Assembly (NCBI GenBank): GCA_965227265.1
Contig: OZ245738.1
Span: forward strand, 3,472,001-3,536,000
Length of the DNA stretch: 64,000 nucleotides
Direction of reading: 5' to 3'
Source: UBA2336 sp965227265
GTDB lineage: Bacteria > Bacteroidota > Bacteroidia > Cytophagales > Cyclobacteriaceae
Shown piece by piece: positions 16,806-24,952 of this stretch. A program made the position numbers and the translations under genes. The notes under the pieces are model-generated. The model had not been told where the DNA came from. It saw only the letters and a program-made list of their open reading frames with translations, and made no database searches. Every line of letters starts with the position of its first letter. The stretch's first letter is position 1.

Positions 16806-16813
16806 TAAATTTG
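16806..16813 (+). promoter_or_regulatory. promoter -7 box (TAAATTTG) upstream of the HU gene
   Basis: Perfect TAnnTTTG match 38 bases before the GTG start of the HU gene. The same TTAAATTT core stands before three other genes in the window (27061, 29758, 40615). Confidence 0.42.
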
Positions 16814-16850
16814 CCCTCCCTTAAAAAACGAACACCTAAAAATATACATC

Positions 16851-17159
16851 GTGACCAAAGCAGACGTAATCAACGAAATTTCTGAAAAGACAGGAGTAGA
16901 CAAAGCAGATGTGACCGCTTCAGTGGAGGCTTTCTTCAGTGTGATCAAGCAGAACATGGCGGCCGGAGAAAACATCTACATTCGCGGATTCGGAAGCTTC
17001 ATCAATAAGAAAAGAAAGAAGAAAATTGCCCGCAATATTTCTCGTAATACAGCCCTCGTAATTGACGAACACTTCGTACCAAGCTTTAAGCCTGCCAAGA
17101 TTTTTGTTAACAAGATCAAGAACAGCGATAAAGTAAAAGAGGTTGCTGAAAAAGCATAG
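16851..17159 (+). CDS. HU/IHF family DNA-binding protein
   Basis: One hundred and two residues starting with GTG. Sequence TKADVINEISEKTGVDKADV, then GENIYIRGFGSFINKKR, the DNA-binding arm region ISRNTALVI and PSFKPAK, which are HU landmarks. A nucleoid-bending protein. First gene of a rightward group with a TPR protein, a 29-residue basic protein and RNase E/G. Confidence 0.93.
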   Translation: MTKADVINEISEKTGVDKADVTASVEAFFSVIKQNMAAGENIYIRGFGSFINKKRKKKIARNISRNTALVIDEHFVPSFKPAKIFVNKIKNSDKVKEVAEKA

Positions 17160-17182
17160 ACTCCGGTTTCTAAACCGAACAC

Positions 17183-17989
17183 ATGCTTAAAAATCGTATC
17201 ATTCTTGTCGTAGTTAGTGCAGTGGTGATCGTTGCATTGTTTCTCTTGCCGAAAGTGGTGGTCAACAATGACGATCAGCTCGCCTCAACATCTTCTGACA
17301 CTACCCAACAGACTGCAGACCCGCATGCCTCCGCTCCGGAAGGGTTAGTGAAGCACATTGCTCACATGCGCGGTGAGTACAAAGCATCCTCCGAAAAGCA
17401 AAAAAAGGCTATCTTTGCGGATTCTTTGGCCACTTTATATGCAAAAGCAGGCCGGTTTGACAGTGCCGGGGTTTTTGCCGAAGAGGCCGCATCGTTCTTT
17501 AATACTGAGGAAAGCTGGTTTAGAGCTGGTGACAGCTACTACCAGGCGTATACATTCGCGCTAAATGCCAATAAACAAGGCAATTTGGGCGAAAAAGCGC
17601 GGGAACAGTTTCAGAAGGTTTTGGAGATGAATCCGAAAAACCTGGAAGCGAAGACTAAAATGGGTATGACCTACCTTTCAAGTGCTCCCATGCAAGGTGT
17701 AGGGATACTGAAAGAGGTTCTCGAAGCTGATCCGAAAAATGAATTGGCGCTGTTCAATATGGGCATGCTGTCAATCCAGTCGGGGCAGGATGAAAAAGCA
17801 ATTAACTGGCTTGGTCAACTGGTTGAAGTTAATCCTAAGCATACGCAGGGAACATTGTTGTTGGGGATCGCTTACATGAACACTGACCAGAAGAAGAAGG
17901 CGAAAGAGCAATTTGAAAAAGTAAAAGATATGGACAAGGATCCGGCAGTACAGGCAACTGTCGATTCTTATCTGAAGGATTTAAAATAA
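17183..17989 (+). CDS. TPR-repeat protein with N-terminal membrane anchor
   Basis: Two hundred and sixty-eight residues. N-terminal helix about 5-24 anchors the protein; the rest holds several TPR units (for example EKAREQFQKVLEMNPKNLEA, LKEVLEADPKNELALFNMG, GTLLLGIAYMNTDQKKKAKE). The TPR stretch probably binds a protein partner in the periplasm. Follows the HU gene by 23 bp. Partner unknown. Confidence 0.8.
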   Translation: MLKNRIILVVVSAVVIVALFLLPKVVVNNDDQLASTSSDTTQQTADPHASAPEGLVKHIAHMRGEYKASSEKQKKAIFADSLATLYAKAGRFDSAGVFAEEAASFFNTEESWFRAGDSYYQAYTFALNANKQGNLGEKAREQFQKVLEMNPKNLEAKTKMGMTYLSSAPMQGVGILKEVLEADPKNELALFNMGMLSIQSGQDEKAINWLGQLVEVNPKHTQGTLLLGIAYMNTDQKKKAKEQFEKVKDMDKDPAVQATVDSYLKDLK

Positions 17990-18043
17990 TTAATAACACA
18001 GCCCGGCAGTGCCTGAACTGCCGAAGCGACAAAACAAATTTTT

Positions 18044-18133
18044 ATGCCAAGCGGAAAAAAAAGAAAGAAAAGCAAAATGGCCACTCACAAGCGCAAGAAG
18101 CGTTTGAGAAAGAACAGACATAAGAAGAAGTAA
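18044..18133 (+). CDS. 29-residue basic protein, AURKAIP1/COX24 (mS38-like) type
   Basis: A 29-residue protein that is almost all Lys/Arg. It starts MPSGKKRKKSKMATHK and continues KRKKRLRKNRHKKK. I recall that NCBI labels close Bacteroidetes sequences as AURKAIP1/COX24-domain proteins, related to the mitochondrial small-subunit protein mS38, so a ribosome-binding or rRNA-linked role is a reasonable inference. The location just upstream of an RNase E/G gene fits RNA metabolism. The gene has no Shine-Dalgarno-like leader. Confidence 0.7.
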   Translation: MPSGKKRKKSKMATHKRKKRLRKNRHKKK

Positions 18134-18217
18134 TCAAACGTCAATAGCGCGGCTAATCGGTTGCGCTTTTCATTGACGTCAGCTATACACACATTTTTTA
18201 CATAAACATTTATCGTT

Positions 18218-19771
18218 TTGAGCAACGAACTAATAATTAGTAGCACTCAAGACGGATGTCGTATAGCCCTGCTTCGAGATAAACACCTTGTAGAATTTCA
18301 CCAGGAAGAGGAAGGAAGCAAATTCCAGGTCGGAGACATTTATTTAGGCACTGTTAAAAAAGTAGTGCCGGGTCTCAATGCCGCATTTATTGATGTAGGC
18401 TACGACAAAGATGCATTTTTGCATTACCTCGACTTAGGACCACAGTTCAGCTCGTTGAGCAAATTCACGAAGCTGACACGTGGTAAAAAGATTTTCGGCA
18501 AGCTGGAAAAATTTACCCTTGAACCGGATATTGACAAGCATGGCAAAATTGGCCAACAGCTTGCCAAAGGCCAAGTGCTTCCGGTACAAATTGTAAAAGA
18601 ACCCATCTCCACAAAAGGGCCGCGATTATCCTGCGAGTTATCATTAGCCGGGCGTTACCTGGTGTTGGTACCATTTTCGAAAGCCGTTAACGTTTCGAAA
18701 AAAATTACCAGCAACGAAGAGCGTAAACGCCTGCTGCGCCTGATCCAATCTATCAAACCCGAAAACTTCGGGGTGATTGTACGCACGGTTGCTGAAGGAG
18801 CCGAAGTGGCCGACCTTGACCGTGATTTAAGAAACCTGGTTCAAACATTTGAAGATGGTATTGCCGCGCTTCCCGATGCAACACCGAATGACAAGCTCAT
18901 CGGTGAGCTGAACAAGACATCGTCATTGCTTCGTGATCTATTGAATGAATCATTTGATAACATTCACGTAGATGACAAGAAAATGTATGATGAAGCACGT
19001 GCCTACATCCGAAACATTTCTCCTGAACAGGAAAAGATCGTTAAGTTTTATTCTGGTCGCGCCAAGATTTTTGAACACTATGGTGTTGAGAAACAAATCA
19101 AAGCTGCGTTCGGACAAACCGTAAGCTTAAAAGGTGGCGGGTATTTAATTATCGAGCACACGGAAGCACTTCACGTAGTAGACGTAAACAGCGGAAACAA
19201 ATCAAACCGCGAAGAGAACCAGGAAACAACTGCGCTCTCCGTAAACATTGAAGCTGCGAAAGAAATTGCGCGTCAATTACGTTTACGTGATATGGGCGGT
19301 ATTATTGTTGTTGACTTCATCGACATGAGAAGTCAGGACAATAAAAAGCTGATCTATAAGATCGTGCGCGAGGAGATGGATAGCGACAAGGCAAAGTCAA
19401 CTGTCCTTCCGCTTTCCAAGTTTGGGTTGATGCAAATTACCCGCGAGCGTGTTCGCCCTCAGGTAAACATCATTACCAAAGAAACTTGTCCAACATGTAA
19501 CGGTACAGGTAAGATCACTGCATCCATTCTTGTTTCTGATCTGATCGAAAAAACTCTTGATCATTTGTTAGTGAAACAAAATGAAAAAGATTTGGTGCTA
19601 GCCTTACATCCTTATCTACAGGCATTCTTTACGAAAGGCTTTATTTCAACCCGTGTGAAATGGTTTATGAAATATAAGCGCTGGGTGAATATGGAAACCG
19701 ATACATCGTTAGGTGTAACCGAATTTAAATTTCTGAACAAAGAAGGTGAAGAAATTCAATTGACTGCGTAG
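18218..19771 (+). CDS. rng: ribonuclease E/G family endoribonuclease
   Basis: Five hundred and seventeen residues from a TTG start. S1 RNA-binding domain (about 36-125, GDIYLGTVKKVVPGLNAAFI), the catalytic metal ligands Asp322 (VVDVNSGN) and Asp366 (VVDFIDM), and the zinc-link pair Cys424/Cys427 in CPTCNGTGK. Length and lack of a long C-terminal scaffold match RNase G-type enzymes, which process 16S rRNA and decay mRNA. Confidence 0.92.
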   Translation: MSNELIISSTQDGCRIALLRDKHLVEFHQEEEGSKFQVGDIYLGTVKKVVPGLNAAFIDVGYDKDAFLHYLDLGPQFSSLSKFTKLTRGKKIFGKLEKFTLEPDIDKHGKIGQQLAKGQVLPVQIVKEPISTKGPRLSCELSLAGRYLVLVPFSKAVNVSKKITSNEERKRLLRLIQSIKPENFGVIVRTVAEGAEVADLDRDLRNLVQTFEDGIAALPDATPNDKLIGELNKTSSLLRDLLNESFDNIHVDDKKMYDEARAYIRNISPEQEKIVKFYSGRAKIFEHYGVEKQIKAAFGQTVSLKGGGYLIIEHTEALHVVDVNSGNKSNREENQETTALSVNIEAAKEIARQLRLRDMGGIIVVDFIDMRSQDNKKLIYKIVREEMDSDKAKSTVLPLSKFGLMQITRERVRPQVNIITKETCPTCNGTGKITASILVSDLIEKTLDHLLVKQNEKDLVLALHPYLQAFFTKGFISTRVKWFMKYKRWVNMETDTSLGVTEFKFLNKEGEEIQLTA

Positions 19772-19790
19772 AAGAAATTGATTTGATAAC

Positions 19791-19821
19791 AAAAAAGTCC
19801 TGTGATGAGCAGGACTTTTTT
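19791..19821 (+). terminator. Rho-independent terminator after RNase E/G
   Basis: Stem AAAAAGTCCTG with loop TGATGAG and CAGGACTTTTT, ending in a T run. Eleven-base perfect stem. A likely transcription end for the rightward group. Confidence 0.85.
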
Positions 19822-19827
19822 TATTGC

Positions 19828-19907
19828 CGTCATGCTGAGGCAGAGCCGAAGTATCCCCTGATTTAGTGCACGCATAAGGGGATACTTCGCTCACGCTCAG
19901 TAGGACG
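19828..19907. repeat. imperfect palindromic repeat element, copy 3 of 3
   Basis: Eighty bases from CGTCATGCTGAGG to CTCAGTAGGACG, with arms GTATCCCC and GGGGATACTTCGC and the core TTAGTGCACG shared with copy 1. Lies between the RNase terminator and the convergent PrsW-like gene. Confidence 0.7.
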
Positions 19908-19922
19908 TTTGTTTAATAAAGA

Positions 19923-20624
19923 TTATTGCTTCGTTAAATCCGGCCGGTCAGGTGGAGGAACAATAAACGGTGAAGCTGCTTGATGAATCTTGATCGCTTT
20001 GCGCGAAAGAATAATTGCAACGATCAATGAAATCGCAGCACCAACCCAAATTCCTGGAACAAACGTGATGAACAAGAAGTAATCATACAACCCATGAAAC
20101 ACCGTTGCTGAAATTAATGCTAGAAGCGTGAAGTATAGGTTCTTCTCTTTCGAGAATTTCGCCCGACCTAAATAGTATCCCATGATAATGGCAAAGCAAG
20201 CGTGAGCCGGGACAGCGGTGAACATCCGCATAATACCGGTGGCCATTCCGTATTGATATACATATAAAATGTTTTCCAGCGTAGCGAAGCCCATTCCTAC
20301 CATAGCTGCATACACAATACCATCAAACGGTTCGTTGAAATTTTTATTCCGGAATAAAATGAAACGGATGAAAATAAACTTGCTGAACTCTTCTACTAAT
20401 GCAACCTTGAAGAAAGCATCGGCAAACAACTCAGCTGCATCCTGATTGTTAAGCACAATCATTTCCAGCGGCCAGCTGATCAGAAAGGTTACGAATACAC
20501 TAAGTACACCGTAAAAAAAGCTCATGAGCAACAAGCCAAGCGGCTCGCGTTCGTGCTTATCTTTTAAATAGATATAAAGTGCAATGGCTGCCCCGGGCGC
20601 TAATGCTAAAGCAAGTAAAAGCAT
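19923..20624 (-). CDS. PrsW-family intramembrane metalloprotease
   Basis: Two hundred and thirty-three residues with about eight membrane helices. Landmarks of the family: VALVEEFSKF (EExxK, metal-ligand helix), TLENILYVYQYG (ENxxY), AHACFAIIMG and FHGLYDYF (HxxxD). PrsW cleaves an anti-sigma factor in Bacillus subtilis; the target here is not adjacent. Catalytic activity is inferred from motif presence. Confidence 0.85.
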   Translation of the reverse strand: MLLLALALAPGAAIALYIYLKDKHEREPLGLLLMSFFYGVLSVFVTFLISWPLEMIVLNNQDAAELFADAFFKVALVEEFSKFIFIRFILFRNKNFNEPFDGIVYAAMVGMGFATLENILYVYQYGMATGIMRMFTAVPAHACFAIIMGYYLGRAKFSKEKNLYFTLLALISATVFHGLYDYFLFITFVPGIWVGAAISLIVAIILSRKAIKIHQAASPFIVPPPDRPDLTKQ

Positions 20625-20653
20625 TGAATTTATTCTGAGGCAGCAAGATAATA

Positions 20654-21199
20654 TTATTCAATAACTTCTTCGATCTCGTCCATTTTAGCTTTTGTGTACT
20701 TGCCAGAAGTTGCATAAACGATCTTGCCATCTTTATCCAGCACGAAGAAATAGGGGATATCTTTTTTCTCGAAATCGAGCGCTTCTTTATATGTTTTCAG
20801 CTCGCCTTTGTAAAAGAGGATGTAAGGCAACAGGTTCGGATCAACATTTTTGATCGCTTTTTTCTTGGCAGTCCCGGTAGCAGCGGCATTGATGCCGGTA
20901 AACATCGGCACGAAATAGACATTTACATCATAGGCGAATCCTTCAAACAGTCCCCCTTTTTGTTTCTGCACAAATTTTTCAAAGATGGGCTGGAACCACG
21001 TGTTAAGCTCATCCTCAGACTTTTTCGAATAGGCTAACCCAAGTAAAGTATATTTACCTACTACGCTTTGCGGTAATTCAACTTTTTTATCGTCAACCGT
21101 TTCGGCAGTCATATTCGGGAATATCTTTCCAACAACCTGCGCAGTTACAACGAATGCAGAGCTCAAAAAAAGTAAGCTGAATACGAGTGCCTTTTTCAT
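20654..21199 (-). CDS. exported thioredoxin-fold-like protein without CXXC
   Basis: About 182 residues from the ATG at 21199, which gives the signal peptide MKKALVFSLLFLSSAFVVTA. The body (FPNMTAETVDDKKVELP, LLGLAYSKK, PYFFVLDKDGKIVYATSGK) has the overall order of a redoxin fold but lacks a CXXC or a peroxidatic Cys. ATP10-like or non-catalytic redoxin-like proteins share this look; function unknown. A longer start at 21295 would overlap the divergent methyltransferase gene. Confidence 0.55.
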   Translation of the reverse strand: MKKALVFSLLFLSSAFVVTAQVVGKIFPNMTAETVDDKKVELPQSVVGKYTLLGLAYSKKSEDELNTWFQPIFEKFVQKQKGGLFEGFAYDVNVYFVPMFTGINAAATGTAKKKAIKNVDPNLLPYILFYKGELKTYKEALDFEKKDIPYFFVLDKDGKIVYATSGKYTKAKMDEIEEVIE

Positions 21200-21277
21200 A
21201 TTTTTTGATGTTATGGTGAGGGATTTAATAACCATGTTTGCTCTAATAACGTAAACAAATTTGTTTCCATATTTGAG

Positions 21278-22000
21278 ATGACGGTAAAAGACCATTACGA
21301 CCGGTATTTAGGCAATTTCTATTCTTGGACGGTTGGGGACTTCACCGAAAAGCAACTTTTGCAAGAAAAATTCTTCTTGGAAAACGGAATTGCACCTCAA
21401 CAATCTGGTGTTTCGTTTGATCTGGGTTGCGGCCATGGAATTAATTCTATTGCGTTAGCGAATCTTGGATTCTCTGTTCGAGCTATTGATTTCAATCATC
21501 AGCTTTTAGAAGAGTTAATACAACGAATTGAACATCGTAAGATTGAAGCTGTGGATGCGCATCTTCTGGAATATTTATATGCAGTTCGCTTAAAGCCAGA
21601 ACTGATCGTTTGCATGGGCGATACATTAACACATCTTTCCGGTCCCGATCAGGTGGAAGAACTAATTGCACTGAGTGCTCAGAAACTTGAGCGCGGAGGT
21701 AAGCTTATAATTTCCTACCGTGAGTTGACGGATGAGTTAACAAATGAGAAACGGTTTATTCCGGTGAACAGTGATGAGAACAGAATTCATACGTGTTACC
21801 TGGAGTATCTTCCTGGATATGTAAAAGTGTTTGATATATTGCTTGAGCGTGAAGGCGATAAGTGGAAGCAGACTGTAAGCTGGTATCCAAAGCTACGGAT
21901 CGCGGTATCGCGCATTATTTCATTGTTTGAAAAAAACGGTCTATACCTTCTTAAAAAGGAAGTCATCTTTGGAATGACACATTTAATTGCGTCTAAATAA
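21278..22000 (+). CDS. class I SAM-dependent methyltransferase
   Basis: Two hundred and forty residues. SAM-binding loop DLGCGHGINSIALANLG, Asp in RAIDFN, and a fourth-strand VCMGDTL. Resembles UbiE/COQ5-like or arsenite methyltransferase-type enzymes, acceptor unknown. Divergent from the thioredoxin-fold gene. Confidence 0.82.
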   Translation: MTVKDHYDRYLGNFYSWTVGDFTEKQLLQEKFFLENGIAPQQSGVSFDLGCGHGINSIALANLGFSVRAIDFNHQLLEELIQRIEHRKIEAVDAHLLEYLYAVRLKPELIVCMGDTLTHLSGPDQVEELIALSAQKLERGGKLIISYRELTDELTNEKRFIPVNSDENRIHTCYLEYLPGYVKVFDILLEREGDKWKQTVSWYPKLRIAVSRIISLFEKNGLYLLKKEVIFGMTHLIASK

Positions 22001-22026
22001 TTTCCCCCAAGATCAGTTACTAAATA

Positions 22027-22053
22027 AAAAATCCCGAGGTCATCGGGATTTTT
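22027..22053. terminator. bidirectional Rho-independent terminator
   Basis: AAAATCCCGA with loop GGTCA and TCGGGATTTTT. Lies between two convergent genes (methyltransferase and redoxin) and can serve both. Confidence 0.82.
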
Positions 22054-22074
22054 GTATGAGATTAAATTAGTTGA

Positions 22075-22683
22075 TTATTCTGCCCACTTAATTGTACAGC
22101 CAATTGCTTTAGTCTTGGTTGTAGCAACGGCTTTATTACCAAGAATGGCTTCTGCAGCATCTTCAACATAACGTTTTGTTACTGCGCTAGCATCTCGGGC
22201 ATTGTCATCAATTGCTCCGATATAAGAAACTTTAAAAGCAGCGCCCTCTTTCTTTAACACAAAAGCATGGGGTGTATTCGTTGCGCCAAAGTTTTTAGCA
22301 ACGGCTTGTGTTTCATCAAATAAATAAGGGAAATCATATCCGTGGCTGGCAGCATGCTTTACCATTTCATCGTACGAATCTCCGGGAGAAACCTGCGGAT
22401 CATTTGACTGAACAAGCACTACGGGAAATCCTTTTGAAGCGTACTTTTTATTCAACGCAAGAATGCGATCGTTATACGCTTTAGAATATGGACAGGTATT
22501 GCAATCAAAAATGACAATAACACCTTTCACATCTTTGTAGTCACTCAACGCTACCATTTTTCCATTTGTATTCTTCAACTTGAAATCGGCAACGGCATCG
22601 CCTACTTCATAACCCAGGCGTACAGGGCTTGCGGCAACCAGCATGAACATACAGACTGCAATGAATAAGATTGATCGGATCAT
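22075..22683 (-). CDS. exported redoxin (AhpC/TSA-type thioredoxin fold)
   Basis: About 202 residues from the ATG at 22683, chosen for the signal peptide MIRSILFIAVCMFMLVAAS; a start farther upstream reads into the repeat. Motif DCNTCPYSKAYNDRI with C-x-x-C, and PHAFVLKKEG for the cis-Pro region. Likely a peroxiredoxin-like or thiol-disulfide enzyme in the envelope. It is followed upstream by a TlpA-like gene, with a repeat stretch between. Confidence 0.82.
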   Translation of the reverse strand: MIRSILFIAVCMFMLVAASPVRLGYEVGDAVADFKLKNTNGKMVALSDYKDVKGVIVIFDCNTCPYSKAYNDRILALNKKYASKGFPVVLVQSNDPQVSPGDSYDEMVKHAASHGYDFPYLFDETQAVAKNFGATNTPHAFVLKKEGAAFKVSYIGAIDDNARDASAVTKRYVEDAAEAILGNKAVATTKTKAIGCTIKWAE

Positions 22684-22690
22684 ATTATTT

Positions 22691-22766
22691 AGTTTAAAGT
22701 TCAAAGTTTTAAAGTTCAAAGTTTCAGGTTCGAGTTAACGTTGAACAAAGAACCTTGAACCTGGAA
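22691..22766. repeat. short repeat tract TTTAAAGTTCAAAG with inverted CAGGTTC/GAACCTG
   Basis: Two direct copies of TTTAAAGTTCAAAG followed by CAGGTTC ... GAACCTG arms around a GTTAACG-like centre. Similar runs of alternating 'AAGTTCAAAG' are scattered in Bacteroidetes intergenic DNA; recalled, not searched. Lies between the two thiol-redox genes. Confidence 0.55.
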
Positions 22767-23243
22767 TTATTGTACCTCTGCTATTAGTTTTTCAAGTTCA
22801 CCTTCGTGAAGCTCCCGTTCAACAAATTTTCTTTGACCGGTCTTACTGTTTACGATTATGGTAGCGGGTAATGCTCCCGACCATGACTTATCGATCAGCT
22901 CTATATAGGAATTAGGATTTTTCTCATCCAGAATGAGCACCTGAGATTGAAGCTTTTTCCGGGTAACGAACTTATGAACTTTGGCCGGGTCCGGGTCCAA
23001 ATCAAGATCCATACTCACCAGCGTAACTTTTACATCCGTGCGCTCCTGACCTAGTTTTTCAAAGAACGGCATCTCTTTAACGCAAGGTGCGCACCAGGTA
23101 GCCCAGAAATTAATCACCTTAATGTTATCGCCTTTTGAAGTAATGAGTTCCTGCAACTCAGGCAATTTTACCATTTTAGGCTGCTCCTGCGCAGTAGCAG
23201 TCAGAACACTTGCAAGAAAAATGACAGTTAAGAGATTTTTCAT
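22767..23243 (-). CDS. TlpA-like thioredoxin-family protein
   Basis: One hundred and fifty-eight residues with a signal peptide (MKNLLTVIFLASVLTATAQ). Active site WCAPC in INFWATWCAPCVKEMP and an ALPATIIV cis-Pro loop. Likely reduces periplasmic disulfides, for instance during cytochrome c or envelope-protein maturation. Tandem with the redoxin gene downstream. Confidence 0.88.
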   Translation of the reverse strand: MKNLLTVIFLASVLTATAQEQPKMVKLPELQELITSKGDNIKVINFWATWCAPCVKEMPFFEKLGQERTDVKVTLVSMDLDLDPDPAKVHKFVTRKKLQSQVLILDEKNPNSYIELIDKSWSGALPATIIVNSKTGQRKFVERELHEGELEKLIAEVQ

Positions 23244-23585
23244 ATTCTAAGTAAACAGATGATAGCAAATGTAGTTCCGAAATTTCTATGAACGGATTGT
23301 AAGGTTTAAGGAGTATGTAGCGAAAAGGGCTAAAATTCAGGCACTTACAAATCGCCAAAAAACAGTCGAAAAAGAATCCCACAAAATTAACCACTTATCC
23401 ACATTACCAGAATATTTAGGCTTAACAATCTGTAAATCAGATAAATAGACCTCATAAAATCAATCGTTTCTTTGTGGACAACTTATCAGACGTAAAATAT
23501 CGAGCTAAAGAAGGGGTCATTTTACAATTGGCAGATATTCAGATTCATAGCGTATTATCTGATTGCCTTTTTCTATTTTTTGCCC
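23244..23585. other. 342-bp gene-free divergent region with two DnaA-box-like sites
   Basis: No coding sequence. It is AT-rich and contains TTATCCACA at 23395-23403 (perfect E. coli-type DnaA box) and TGTGGACAA at 23473-23481 (inverted, one off consensus), 69 bases apart in opposite orientation. Flanking genes point away from each other. It could be the replication origin, a DnaA-regulated promoter region or chance. Confidence 0.3.
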
Positions 23586-24536
23586 ATGAATGATGCAGTA
23601 AACAGGATAAAAAATCTCTTCCACATCGATGTGCCTGTAATTCAGGCTGGTATGGTTTGGTGCAGTGGTTGGCGACTGGCTTCGGCTGTGAGCAATGCCG
23701 GAGGATTGGGATTAATCGGTGCCGGATCGATGTACCCGGAAACTTTTCGTGATCATATTAAAAAGTGTAAGAGGGCAACTGAAAAACCCTTTGGTGTCAA
23801 TGTACCATTGCTCTACCCGGAGATGAGCGTAATCATGGACATCATATTAGAGGAGGGTGTTAAAATAGTTTTTACCTCTGCCGGAAATCCTTCCTTATGG
23901 ACAGGCAAATTGAAAGACAAGGGAGTAACAGTAGTTCATGTTGTGTCGAGCGTAAAGTTTGCCAAAAAATCAGAGCAGGCAGGTGTTAATGCTGTAGTTG
24001 CCGAAGGATTCGAAGCAGGTGGCCACAATGGTCGTGAAGAAACCACAACGCTTGTTTTAATTCCCATGGTTCGGGATGCAATTTCAATTCCGTTGATTGC
24101 TGCAGGTGGAATTGCGAGTGGCCAGGCGATATTAGCAGCAGAAGCCCTGGGTGCAGAAGGAGTTCAGATTGGTAGCGCTTTTGCAGCGAGCGTTGAATCT
24201 TCCGCGCACGAAAACTTCAAACAACGAATAATTAATTCTTCGGAAGGAGATACGCAGCTAACGATGAAGCAGCTTACTCCTGTGAGATTGATTAAGAACA
24301 AATTTTTCCATGAAGTAATCGCTGCCGAACAACGTGGCGTAAGCAATGAAGAGATGTTGATGCTCTTGGGACGTGCACGCGCAAAACGTGGAATGTTTGA
24401 GGGTGACTTAGATGAAGGAGAATTGGAGATCGGACAAGTCTCCGCTTCCATCAAAAACATTAAGCCTGCTGCTGAAATTCTGAACAATCTTTGGGAAGAT
24501 TATTTGAAGGCAAAAACAAAACTTTGTAAAGTATAA
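23586..24536 (+). CDS. nitronate monooxygenase / enoyl-reductase-like flavoprotein
   Basis: About 316 residues from the ATG at 23586. TIM-barrel FMN family: IQAGMVWCSGWRLASAVSNA, GGLGLIGAGS, AVVAEGFEAGGHNG, IAAGGIASGQA, AEGVQIGSAF. Members oxidise nitronates or act as enoyl-ACP reductase FabK. The acid 'EAGGH' is typical of the nitronate branch. Substrate not settled. Confidence 0.84.
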   Translation: MNDAVNRIKNLFHIDVPVIQAGMVWCSGWRLASAVSNAGGLGLIGAGSMYPETFRDHIKKCKRATEKPFGVNVPLLYPEMSVIMDIILEEGVKIVFTSAGNPSLWTGKLKDKGVTVVHVVSSVKFAKKSEQAGVNAVVAEGFEAGGHNGREETTTLVLIPMVRDAISIPLIAAGGIASGQAILAAEALGAEGVQIGSAFAASVESSAHENFKQRIINSSEGDTQLTMKQLTPVRLIKNKFFHEVIAAEQRGVSNEEMLMLLGRARAKRGMFEGDLDEGELEIGQVSASIKNIKPAAEILNNLWEDYLKAKTKLCKV

Positions 24537-24561
24537 AATCGCTCAGTCGGAGAATTAGGAA

Positions 24562-24822
24562 CTAAGCCTTAACAACCGAGACCTCAGACAGAATAACCGA
24601 ATTATTGATCTGTTTTTTAACAGGAACAGGTTTAGTGAAAACTGAATTATACCAAGCGGCATAATCCATGTACTGAATGCAATTGCTTATTATTTTTCCG
24701 TTAACCAGGATTTTGATACGCTCAAGCTTGGTGTTGTTCTGAAGCAACATTTGCTGATCTGTCGGCAGTTCGTGAAAACTGACAAATTCAATTCCTTTAT
24801 AAATGGTAGCTTGAACTTTCAT
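24562..24822 (-). CDS. small hypothetical protein
   Basis: Eighty-six residues (MKVQATIYKGIEFVSFHELP), no signal peptide and no motif recognised. Converges with the nitronate monooxygenase gene and lies opposite the recG gene. It may be real because of its size and position between genes, but this is not firm. Confidence 0.45.
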   Translation of the reverse strand: MKVQATIYKGIEFVSFHELPTDQQMLLQNNTKLERIKILVNGKIISNCIQYMDYAAWYNSVFTKPVPVKKQINNSVILSEVSVVKA

Positions 24823-24952
24823 TAGTATTAATGGTCTAAAGGAAAAAATAGTAACCTTTGGTGCCCGTTTAGACCTGCAAGTTTACGAAGGGTTTATTAA
24901 TTGATTGTTAAAAATGTAAGTTTTTTTAAAACGGTCTGAGTTTTTTGATCTG

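Noticed and set aside
22720..22735. GGTTCGA stretch looking like a tRNA T-arm
   Set aside because: No matching acceptor, D or anticodon stems; part of the local repeat tract.
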